Assembly (NCBI GenBank): GCA_002333205.1
Contig: DDAD01000018.1
Coordinates: forward strand, 13,772-20,381
DNA: 6,610 bases
Source of the DNA: Pedobacter sp. UBA2067
GTDB taxonomy: Bacteria > Bacteroidota > Bacteroidia > Sphingobacteriales > Sphingobacteriaceae
Direction of reading: 5' to 3'
Shown: piece after piece, positions 1-5,598 of the stretch
How positions within the stretch are numbered: the stretch's first letter is position 1
Layout of the letters: the number at the start of each line of letters is the position of its first letter
The notes under the pieces: generated by a model
What the model was told of the DNA's origin: nothing
What the model saw: only the letters and a program-made list of their open reading frames with translations
Databases searched by the model: none
Program-made: the position numbers and the translations under genes

Positions 1-213
1 GAATCTGGGAAGTCGGTTTCGGATATCTGCCGTGAGCACGGGATAAGTCAGGGTACGTTTTACAAGTGGAAAAGCAAATACTCAGGTATGGAAGTATCCC
101 AAGTCAAGCAGTTAAAGGATTTGGAGAAGGAACTGGCACAGTATAAGAAGATAGTGGCGGAGTTGACGCTCCAAAACGTTGTCTTAAAAGATGTAATTGA
201 AAAAAAGCTCTAG
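1..213 (+). CDS. IS3-family transposase OrfA, 3' part
   Basis: This frame is open from base 1 and ends with TAG at 211-213, giving 70 visible residues with the N-terminus outside the window. The visible part starts inside a helix-turn-helix of the transposase_8 type (SVSDICREHGIS, then TFYKWKSKY). It continues as a charged, Leu/Val-rich helix (VKQLKDLEKELAQYKKIVAEL) that looks like the leucine zipper used for multimerisation in IS3 OrfA proteins, and ends LKDVIEKKL. OrfA binds the terminal repeats and forms the N-terminal part of the OrfAB fusion transposase. The last codons contain the frameshift heptamer, so a fraction of ribosomes should pass into the orfB frame instead of stopping. Confidence 0.85.
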   Translation, partial: ESGKSVSDICREHGISQGTFYKWKSKYSGMEVSQVKQLKDLEKELAQYKKIVAELTLQNVVLKDVIEKKL

Positions 214-236
214 GGCCTGCTGAAAAGCGGGAGCTT
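201..236 (+). promoter_or_regulatory. Programmed -1 ribosomal frameshift site with stem-loop
   Basis: In the orfA frame, bases 201-207 read A AAA AAG, the standard IS3-family slippery heptamer. Slipping back one base enters the orfB frame, which opens exactly here because its nearest upstream stop is TGA at 198-200. Eight bases downstream a hairpin begins: 216-221 (CCTGCT) pairs with 226-231 (AGCGGG, one G-U pair) around a GAAA tetraloop. It may be extended by 205-209 (AAGCT) with 232-236 (AGCTT). A stem at this distance is the usual frameshift stimulator. The orfA stop at 211-213 falls in the spacer. The pairing was read by eye and not computed. Confidence 0.8.
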
Positions 237-263
237 GTCGGGTATGCCAGAGAAACATTCCAG

Positions 264-1124
264 ATGAGCCTTCGGCAGGCCTGCATATTATTTTCTATCA
301 GCACATCAGTATTTTATTATCAGACTAAAAGAAAGGCTGATGATGAGATCATTGAACAGCTATCCTCGCTTGCAGAGTCACATCGAACATGGGGGTTCTG
401 GATGATGTACCACCGCCTGAGGAAGCTTCAATATATATGGAACCATAAACGCGTCTACCGCGTTTACACTTTAATGCGCCTCAATCTGCGCAACAAAAGA
501 AAGAAACGCCTTCCAGCACGTGTAAAAGAGCCACTACTTTGTCCGATCTATCCTAATGTAACCTGGAGTCTGGCTTTTATGCATGATACTTTAGCCAGTG
601 TGAAGACACTCAGGACATTAAATGTAATTGATGATTTTAACCGTGAAGTACTTTCTATAACAGTCGACACTAGTTTGCCCTCACAACGGGTTATAAGAGC
701 GTTGGAAACATTGGTGGACTGGAGAGGGAAACCTGATGCAATCCGATCTGACAACGGCCCTGAGTTTATATCAGTTGCACTATCAGATTGGTGCGAAATC
801 AATGGCATAAGCTGGATTCATATACAGCCCGGCAAGCCAACACAGAACAGTCTGATCGAACGTTTTAACAGAACTTTCAGGCAGGATGTGCTAGACAGTT
901 ATATGTTCGATAATCTGGCTGAGTTAAGAAAATATGCACTGGCCTGGGCATGGATGTACAACAATGAAAGGCCGCATGCAGCTTTGGGCTATAGAACCCC
1001 AGTAGAGTTCTTATTGAAGTATGGAAAACTTTCAGCGCTGAACCAGCGCCAGTTTCCCACATTACAACAAGATAATAATAGCAATAGTAACTGGAATTCT
1101 TTAGTTTTAAACGTAGCTAGTTAG
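264..1124 (+). CDS. IS3-family transposase OrfB (DDE), catalytic Asp apparently lost
   Basis: This is the catalytic half of the IS3 transposase, which cuts and joins DNA through an RNase H-like fold. An HTH_21-like region (around residues 30-75, HRTWGFWMMYHRL...NHKRVYRVY) precedes the rve core from about residue 98 to 250. Asp163 (RSDNGPEF) and Glu199 (NSLIERFN) are spaced DD(35)E as expected, and the C-terminal NNERPHAALGYRTPVEFL block is intact. The first catalytic Asp normally lies in W-S-M/L-D-F; here the sequence is WSLAF, with Ala104 (GCT, 573-575) where GAT or GAC is expected. ATG 264 is the first ATG, but the frame is open from 201, and translation probably arrives by frameshifting from orfA. 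Length is normal and no frameshift is seen, so the copy is probably catalytically dead through one substitution. An assembly error is possible. Confidence 0.88.
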   Translation: MSLRQACILFSISTSVFYYQTKRKADDEIIEQLSSLAESHRTWGFWMMYHRLRKLQYIWNHKRVYRVYTLMRLNLRNKRKKRLPARVKEPLLCPIYPNVTWSLAFMHDTLASVKTLRTLNVIDDFNREVLSITVDTSLPSQRVIRALETLVDWRGKPDAIRSDNGPEFISVALSDWCEINGISWIHIQPGKPTQNSLIERFNRTFRQDVLDSYMFDNLAELRKYALAWAWMYNNERPHAALGYRTPVEFLLKYGKLSALNQRQFPTLQQDNNSNSNWNSLVLNVAS

Positions 1125-1136
1125 GGGAAGATTACA
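1117..1136 (+). repeat. Probable right terminal inverted repeat of the IS3 element
   Basis: The sequence from the end of orfB, CTAGTTAGGGGAAGATTACA, overlaps the stop codon and ends in CA. Its complement would start TGTAATCTTCCCC, a plausible IS3 left end. The partner repeat is outside the window, so this rests only on position and on the CA terminus. If correct, the 3-4 bases after 1136 (ATT or ATTC) would be the target duplication. Confidence 0.45.
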
Positions 1137-1472
1137 ATTCATCCGAAAGTTAACCTAGGCCTAAAGTCTTTTGCACTAATACCAAGCGACTACACTTAGG
1201 TCCCTGCATGAATGATGACATCAGTATATGGTAAGTTTTTAGAGAGCCGGTGTTTACCGTGGGTATCTGAAAGGCAGAGAAATCTCATGAGTTAAAACGA
1301 ATATAGTTTAGCAGATACATCTGTATTAAACTAGCATTTAAGGATTAAGCAGCGGATGAATCTACAAGAATTTCCAAATAAAATTCCGTAAAGGCAAACC
1401 ACTTGAGACGCACGATAGGGTGGCATCCTAGATTTGAACTTGAACTAAGGTATATCACAGAAGTTCTCCTCA
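1137..1472. other. Gene-free, hairpin-rich stretch; possible structured-RNA or intron remnant
   Basis: No convincing reading frame exists on either strand. Several inverted repeats lie close together. AGTTTA (1305-1310) pairs with TAAACT (1327-1332) around an inner ATACA/TGTAT. CGGT-GTTT-ACCG is at 1248-1259, GAGA-AA-TCTC at 1277-1286, and GAACTT (1436-1441) pairs with AAGTTC (1461-1466). An imperfect longer pairing joins ACCTAG with TTAGGT near 1155-1201. This density, and the general look of the + strand around 1255-1345, recall domain I of a bacterial group II intron. No GTGYG 5' end, reverse transcriptase or domain V is visible, so at most a 5' fragment could be present. It lies between the convergent 3' ends of the IS3 orfB and the gene ending at 1473. 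Confidence 0.3.
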
Positions 1473-2135
1473 CTATGATTTATTTTGCGAGTAGTTCCAT
1501 CCTTCGGATAAAATTCCTCTCGCAATTTCATCAATTCGCTGATCTTTCATCACATATTCATTTTGGAGCATAATCTTGAATTCCATCGGTCCTGAAAAGG
1601 TTTTCCTTTGAAAATAGCGCTCTTCCTGAAAAGTAGAATCTTTCACTCCATTGAATACACCGCTTATCTTATTCCCTAGAAAGGAATCCACTCGTCCAAG
1701 GAAGGTAAGAGACCATTGCTCCTTTACGTCGTCCTTTTTAAAAACACACCGAACGTTTGCACCACGGTCAAGCGTAATTTGTTCTATGAGAATTAACCCG
1801 TCGGCTTTCTCTTTATTAGTGAATTGCATGGAGTAAAGGTTATTTCTCTCATCATACCTGTCAATTCTTTCTAAGAGATTGGCAGCATCAAAATAGTATT
1901 TCAAAACTAACCTGTCCTTAAATCGAACTTCCTGAACTATGTTGTTCTCATATATCGAATATGAAAATAGGGACCGCTTTTCATACCTAGGAACACCAAA
2001 CAGTACTGGAACTTCGTATGTAGTCTTTGAGCAAACGTTGGGATTGTATTCTAATATAGTCATTCTTAGAAATCTTGTTGGAGAGGTTATACGGTTACAA
2101 AGATAGAATTCGGGAACTTGAGTACGAAAATACAT
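1473..2135 (-). CDS. Hypothetical protein, 220 residues
   Basis: I do not recognise this protein. It is an uninterrupted frame ending in TAG. ATG 2135 is the only normal start, since the frame is open for about 30 codons upstream without another ATG, GTG or TTG. There is no clear Shine-Dalgarno sequence, which is common in Bacteroidota. No signal peptide or membrane span is visible. The middle is rich in alternating hydrophobic and charged residues, suggesting beta strands, and includes KYYFDAANLLERIDRYDERN (about residues 79-98), faintly like a YD/RHS-type repeat. The C-terminus (KDQRIDEIARGILSEGWNYS) looks helical. It lies 61 bases downstream of the broken HNH nuclease gene on the same strand and may once have been co-transcribed with it. 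It is more AT-rich than mnmE. Because its neighbour is a pseudogene, this gene may be N-terminally truncated. Confidence 0.6.
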   Translation of the reverse strand: MYFRTQVPEFYLCNRITSPTRFLRMTILEYNPNVCSKTTYEVPVLFGVPRYEKRSLFSYSIYENNIVQEVRFKDRLVLKYYFDAANLLERIDRYDERNNLYSMQFTNKEKADGLILIEQITLDRGANVRCVFKKDDVKEQWSLTFLGRVDSFLGNKISGVFNGVKDSTFQEERYFQRKTFSGPMEFKIMLQNEYVMKDQRIDEIARGILSEGWNYSQNKS

Positions 2136-2196
2136 CCAATATTTAATGCGAGTATATTCACGCCTTCTCGGATTTAAATTGTTCTGACCAAATGAA

Positions 2197-3028
2197 CTAT
2201 CGCAAGTGATATCTGTGCTTTTCTAGGTAGTATAAATTATCTGCATTAAAAGTCTTTATAGTTTCCTTTCCAGTAACACCTATTTTCTTATAAGCCGCAC
2301 TTTCAATCGCCTCGGACAAAAGAATTTTTCCATCATTGTCAAAGCTTATAAGGTGCCTATCAAATAAAGCGTCATAAGTTGGGGAGAGAAGAATTCCATT
2401 GTTGACGTCAAGCCGTTCATCATCTTGAGCGTCACGCCAAGGGTGAATGTGAGAAGCGATTAAAATTTCTGGGTTTTCAAAGCCGGTGACAGCACACTTG
2501 TACTCCCACCTATGAATGATACGCTTCCTAAATGCATCCTGGCCTACTCTTGATTTCCCCACTCCTATTCGTTCGGTGATCCCTGGATTCGTATAGATGA
2601 GACTATCATCACCCGCAACCGATGGCTGTATAAAAGGTTGATATATATTAGGTAATATGGCTTCTGGTTTTTTAAAAAAGAAGCGTATTGCTTGTCTGAA
2701 ATTTCCCTGCGAATCCAGTGCATTAAAATAATCAAAGTCAAACACCTGGAATATTCGTTTCCCGCATGTCGCCAGTTTGAACTTCGCCAGTGTACGAGTA
2801 AACTTGAGGATTGTCCCAAGCATCTTCGTAACCGTGCGCCTTACCTCGAGAACCAGAAAATATAAATATGCACGGAAAGTTTGCCGTTGGAGCAATACCT
2901 CCTTGCCGCGAACCTCCTACTTGCGGGGTAAGAGCTTCTGACGACGAAAAAGTGAATCGTAAACGCGGAGACCTCCTACCTTGCAAGGCCAATGATAGGC
3001 CCCTGGTATGAGATAGTTCAATGCACAT
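2197..3028 (-). pseudogene. HNH endonuclease (type IV restriction-like), frameshifted
   Basis: Two frames carry halves of one protein. The upstream frame (ATG 3028 to stop 2738) has GGSRQGGIAPTANFP, then IFIFSG, HGYEDAWDN, YSYTGE and QTGDM, ending near 2765. This pattern resembles the SRA/YDG-type or related N-terminal domains of modified-DNA-dependent HNH endonucleases. The other frame takes over at about 2763 (GKRIF, FDFDYFNALDSQGN) and continues to the stop at 2197. It carries an intact HNH_2-like domain: Cys134 in YKCAVTGF, His149 and His151 in ASHIHPWRD, Asn165-Asn166 in VNNGILLSP, and the LFDR motif (counted from ATG 2895). The 44 residues after ATG 2895 are out-of-frame readthrough, not a real N-terminus. 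The junction seems to combine a frameshift with loss of some tens of residues. Conserved glycines look substituted too (GYEDA, GEVQ). The true start is unclear and homology is only convincing from about 2920 downwards. The HNH domain alone could still be expressed, but I see no good start for it. Confidence 0.75.
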
Positions 3029-3151
3029 TATTCATCGCCTATAAAACGCAGTAATGATGCCTGCTAATCACGCCATAGCAATCTTCTGGTTTGTTCCGAT
3101 TCAACAAACTCCTTCCACCTTTCCGTTAAATCATCCATACTTTCACTTGCT
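3029..3151. other. Short non-coding or remnant stretch between HNH relic and IS66 relic
   Basis: No substantial gene is seen. On the - strand a 24-residue frame runs from ATG 3138 to TAG 3064 (starts MDDLTERWKEFVESEQ). Its beginning resembles the first residues of small OrfA proteins of some insertion sequences, but it is too short to assign. Upstream it is open back into the presumed IS66 end, where a TGA stops it near 3180. It may be a fragment of a gene cut by the IS66 insertion or of a second element. Confidence 0.3.
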
Positions 3152-3174
3152 GTATTCGCCCGACGAACCCCGTC
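3152..3174 (-). repeat. Possible IS66 terminal inverted repeat
   Basis: On the + strand this site begins GTATTCGCCCGACGAA, similar to IS66-family ends that start with GTA and carry a CCGG(T/C)GAA core. It sits two bases beyond the tnpC stop, which is close for this family. The other end of the element is deleted, so no pairing test is possible. If correct, the eight bases 3144-3151 (CACTTGCT) would be one copy of the target duplication. Confidence 0.4.
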
Positions 3175-3176
3175 TA

Positions 3177-4128
3177 TTAAAGCTCAACTAATTTCTTAAA
3201 GTTCTGCGGATAAAGCATTCGGATATCTTTATGATTGATCGTCATGATGTTTTCCAGTGCATATTTCACCCACTGGAAAGGATTCACTTCATGTTTTTTA
3301 CAGATGACAAAAAAGGAATATATCAAGCCAGCTCTGGAGGCGGCATCATGAGAGCCAGCGAACAAGTAATTTTTCCGGCCGAGCGCAATTGGGCGAATGG
3401 CATTTTCGATCGCATTGTTGTCAATATGAAGGCTGCCGCCCTGCAGATAAGTACTGAGTTTATCCCATCTTTCCATTGCATAGCGCATGGCTTTACCGAT
3501 CTGGCTTTTAGGCAAGGTGTTTTTAACCTCGTTAAAGATCCATTTACCGAGCCGTTGATTACCGGTAAAGCATCATTCAGGCGAAGCACTTTGGAATGTT
3601 CTGAGCGTAGGCCTTCCTCTTTTATTTTACGTTCTACAGCATAAAGCTGCTGAATAAAATTCAGCGCTTTGCTCGCTCTGATCTTATCGTTATCCAGGGC
3701 ACGCTCAAACTCCCTGCGGGCATGTGCCCAACAGGCTACCGGCGTGATTTACTGCCGCTGACCTATTTTTTCGTATACAGCATACCCGTCACTCTGCAGA
3801 TAACCGCTAAAGTTTTTAAGCATTTCCTTGGTAGCTACTGCGCCACGCGTAGGCTGATAGTCCATTAGTACCAGTCCGTCTAAAGGACTATGATAGACCC
3901 AGTAACAGCCTATGTGGGTGGCACCTTTCTTTTCACTTTCGAGCACTTTTATGCTGGTTTCATCCACTTGCAAATAACCTTTAGCTTTGATATCAAACTT
4001 TAGCTGCTGATACAGTGGTTCAAGTCGTTCGAGTCCCTGCTTTACCCAACCTTCAATGGTGGAAGATGCAATAGGGATATTCTCTGGGCGAAGCGCTGCT
4101 TCTGCCGGTATAACGGCAGGTGATCCAT
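3177..4128 (-). pseudogene. IS66-family transposase TnpC, degenerate, 5' truncated
   Basis: The remains of a DDE transposase are spread over two frames with at least three lesions. From 4128 the frame gives MDHLPLYRQKQRFA; a shift near 4083-4089 leads to ENIPIASSTIEGWVKQGLER and then the catalytic-core segment QVDETSIKVL...HIGCYWVYHSP...LQSDGYAVYEKIGQRQ. A TAA at 3749-3751 interrupts, after which the same frame resumes with ITPVACWAHARREFERALD. A one-base loss near 3552 shifts to GKWIFNEVKNTLPKSQIG and on to HIDNNAIENAIRPIALGRKN and the end at 3177. The expected catalytic Asp (VDET), Asp (SDGY) and Glu (AIENAIRP) are all present, so decay came through frameshifts and a stop codon rather than active-site loss. 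About 317 codons remain where intact family members have roughly 500. It cannot make a functional protein. Confidence 0.88.
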
Positions 4129-4145
4129 GTTAGTGTTCCCTGCCC

Positions 4146-5513
4146 TTACTTCCCAATACAAAACTTACTAAAGATATTCTCTAACAAATCATCCGTGGTA
4201 ACCTGCCCAGTAATCTCGCCTAGGTAATGAAGTGCTTGCTTGATATCCATAGCTAGAAAATCTGAGGTCACCGGATTTACCAATCCTTGCTCTACCTGAG
4301 CCAATGCTTCTTGCGTGCGCTGCAAAGCTTCTACGTGCCGAATATTCGTAACCATTGTATGGTTCTCTGTTAACTGGTCCCCCACCGCTACTTCGTACAA
4401 CAAATCTTTTAAATCATCAATATGGCTTTTCTCCTTAGCCGAAATGGAAATGAATTGAACACCCTCTGGCAAAGCCAGAGAAAGAGAATCTTGAGTAACC
4501 AGATCCATCTTGTTTGCCACAGCCACAAAAGGAACACCTGGCTTCTGCAAACGCGCGATATCCGACAGGATCTCCGAAACAGATAGCTCCGCAGCATCAA
4601 ACAGGTATACCAGCAATGCAGACTGGCTGATCTTCTCCATGGTCTTCTCCACTCCGATCACCTCAATCGCGTCCTGCGCTTCCCGAATCCCTGCTGTGTC
4701 AATCAACCGGAAGTTAATACCATTGATGTTCAACAACTCTTCAATCGTATCCCGCGTTGTACCTGCAATGGAACTCACAATGGCACGCTCCTCGTTTAAC
4801 AAAGCATTCAGCAAAGTGGATTTACCAGCATTCGGACGACCAGCAATTACCGTATTGATCCCCTGCTTAATCACGTTACCTAACTCGAAAGAGCGAATCA
4901 GCTTACCGATCACCAGCTTAATTCGAGTAATCAAAGCCTGTAGCTGATCACGATTTGCAAACTCCACATCTTCCTCTGCGAAATCCAGCTCCAGCTCGAT
5001 CATGGAAGCGAAATGGATCAGCTGCTCGCGCAGCTCATTCAGCTCATTGCTGAAACCGCCACGAAGCTGGTTCATAGCCACTTGGTGCGCCGCCTGTGAA
5101 TCTGAAGCAATCAGATCAGCAACCGCTTCTGCCTGCGATAGATCCAGCGAGCCGTTTAAGAAAGCACGCAAAGTAAACTCCCCAGGCTTCGCCGCATGCG
5201 CACCTTTCCGGATCAACAAAGAAATGATCTGCTGAATAATGAAATTCGAACCGTGACAAGAGATCTCCACCACGTTCTCCTTGGTGTACGACTTTGGCGC
5301 CACAAAAAGACTCACCACCACTTCATCAATTACAATGTCCCCATCCTTGATCAAACCGAAATGCAGCGTATGACTCTCCTGCTTGGTCAGGTCCTTGCCT
5401 GCAAATACCGCGTTAGCAATCTGGATGGCATCCTTGCCCGATAAGCGGATGACGCCAATGGCGCCAATGCCGGTTGGGGTGGATAATGCAACGATCGTGT
5501 GTTCTGATGTCAT
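4146..5513 (-). CDS. mnmE: tRNA uridine-5-carboxymethylaminomethyl(34) synthesis GTPase MnmE
   Basis: MnmE works in the cytoplasm with MnmG (GidA) to add the carboxymethylaminomethyl group to uridine 34 of certain tRNAs, using a methylene- or formyl-tetrahydrofolate C1 donor and GTP hydrolysis. The 455 residues match normal family length. An N-terminal folate-binding TrmE_N domain (about 1-120, with PGEFTLRAFLNG at 110-121) is followed by the helical domain and an inserted G domain. The G domain has P-loop GRPNAGKS at 225-232, GTTRD at 251-255, DTAG at 272-275, NKMD at 334-337 and SAK at 358-360. The C-terminus is FCIGK with the conserved catalytic Cys452. ATG 5513 follows a purine-rich AGAAGGA about six bases upstream, and the N-terminus aligns with the family. 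The gene appears intact although a decayed IS66 begins immediately after its stop codon, so it has no native downstream region left. Confidence 0.97.
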   Translation of the reverse strand: MTSEHTIVALSTPTGIGAIGVIRLSGKDAIQIANAVFAGKDLTKQESHTLHFGLIKDGDIVIDEVVVSLFVAPKSYTKENVVEISCHGSNFIIQQIISLLIRKGAHAAKPGEFTLRAFLNGSLDLSQAEAVADLIASDSQAAHQVAMNQLRGGFSNELNELREQLIHFASMIELELDFAEEDVEFANRDQLQALITRIKLVIGKLIRSFELGNVIKQGINTVIAGRPNAGKSTLLNALLNEERAIVSSIAGTTRDTIEELLNINGINFRLIDTAGIREAQDAIEVIGVEKTMEKISQSALLVYLFDAAELSVSEILSDIARLQKPGVPFVAVANKMDLVTQDSLSLALPEGVQFISISAKEKSHIDDLKDLLYEVAVGDQLTENHTMVTNIRHVEALQRTQEALAQVEQGLVNPVTSDFLAMDIKQALHYLGEITGQVTTDDLLENIFSKFCIGK

Positions 5514-5598
5514 AATGCTTCCTTCTCGTTTTTAATCCCCAAATTTACCCAAACATTTCATACCTGATTATGTTAACCAACAAATAAGCAAAACATTT
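5514..5598. promoter_or_regulatory. Divergent intergenic promoter region, mnmE and AI-2E-family gene
   Basis: The 85 bases between the two start codons must hold both promoters. On the - strand, 5547-5540 reads TAAATTTG, an exact match to the Bacteroidota -7 consensus TAnnTTTG, about 26 bases before the mnmE ATG. No TTG at the preferred -33 distance is evident: the nearest clear ones are too far (about 30 bases) or too close. On the + strand no convincing -7 box for the membrane protein gene is seen, and its start has no Shine-Dalgarno sequence. Confidence 0.45.

Larger units (their letters stand above)
1..1136 (+). mobile_element. IS3-family insertion sequence, left end outside window
   Basis: The element shows the IS3 two-frame plan: an HTH-type orfA ending at 213, a -1 frameshift signal at 201-207, and an orfB with the rve/DDE integrase core ending at 1124. 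The right boundary is placed at 1136 because the twelve bases after the orfB stop (GGGAAGATTACA) end in CA, as IS3 ends do. The inverse, TGTAATCTTCCC, would be the expected left end, but that lies outside the window, so the terminus and any target duplication cannot be confirmed. The copy looks inactive because one catalytic Asp seems to be replaced (see orfB). Confidence 0.85.
3152..4140 (-). mobile_element. Truncated IS66-family insertion sequence remnant
   Basis: The stretch carries the C-terminal two thirds or so of an IS66 TnpC transposase with several lesions, and a possible terminal repeat at 3152. The 5' side of the element (the small accessory genes and the N-terminal part of tnpC) is missing. 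Transposase-like sequence begins a few bases after the mnmE stop, so a deletion or recombination event has joined the two. The exact breakpoint between 4128 and 4145 cannot be placed. Confidence 0.8.

Noticed and set aside
1415..1450. tRNA-like 3' part on the - strand (GTTCAAATC T-loop followed by TAGGATGCCACC).
   Set aside because: The T-stem has an A-A mismatch, and no matching 5' acceptor strand (GTGGCAT) occurs at tRNA distance upstream. It is better explained by chance or by the hairpin-rich sequence.
2738..3028. An independent 96-residue gene on the - strand.
   Set aside because: Its last 60 or so residues match the N-terminal part of the HNH endonuclease whose remainder is in the next frame, so it is half of a pseudogene.
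3231..3644. A 137-codon + strand frame.
   Set aside because: It is antisense to the IS66 transposase remnant, whose conserved motifs are clear on the other strand.
4102..4119. Perfect CTGCCG/CGGCAG inverted repeat about 27 bases after the mnmE stop, considered as a terminator.
   Set aside because: It has no T-tract on the - strand side and lies in the IS66 coding sequence for LPLYRQ. It could slow transcription but is not a recognisable intrinsic terminator.
4510..4947. A 145-codon + strand frame.
   Set aside because: It is the shadow of the MnmE G domain on the opposite strand; MnmE motifs are complete.
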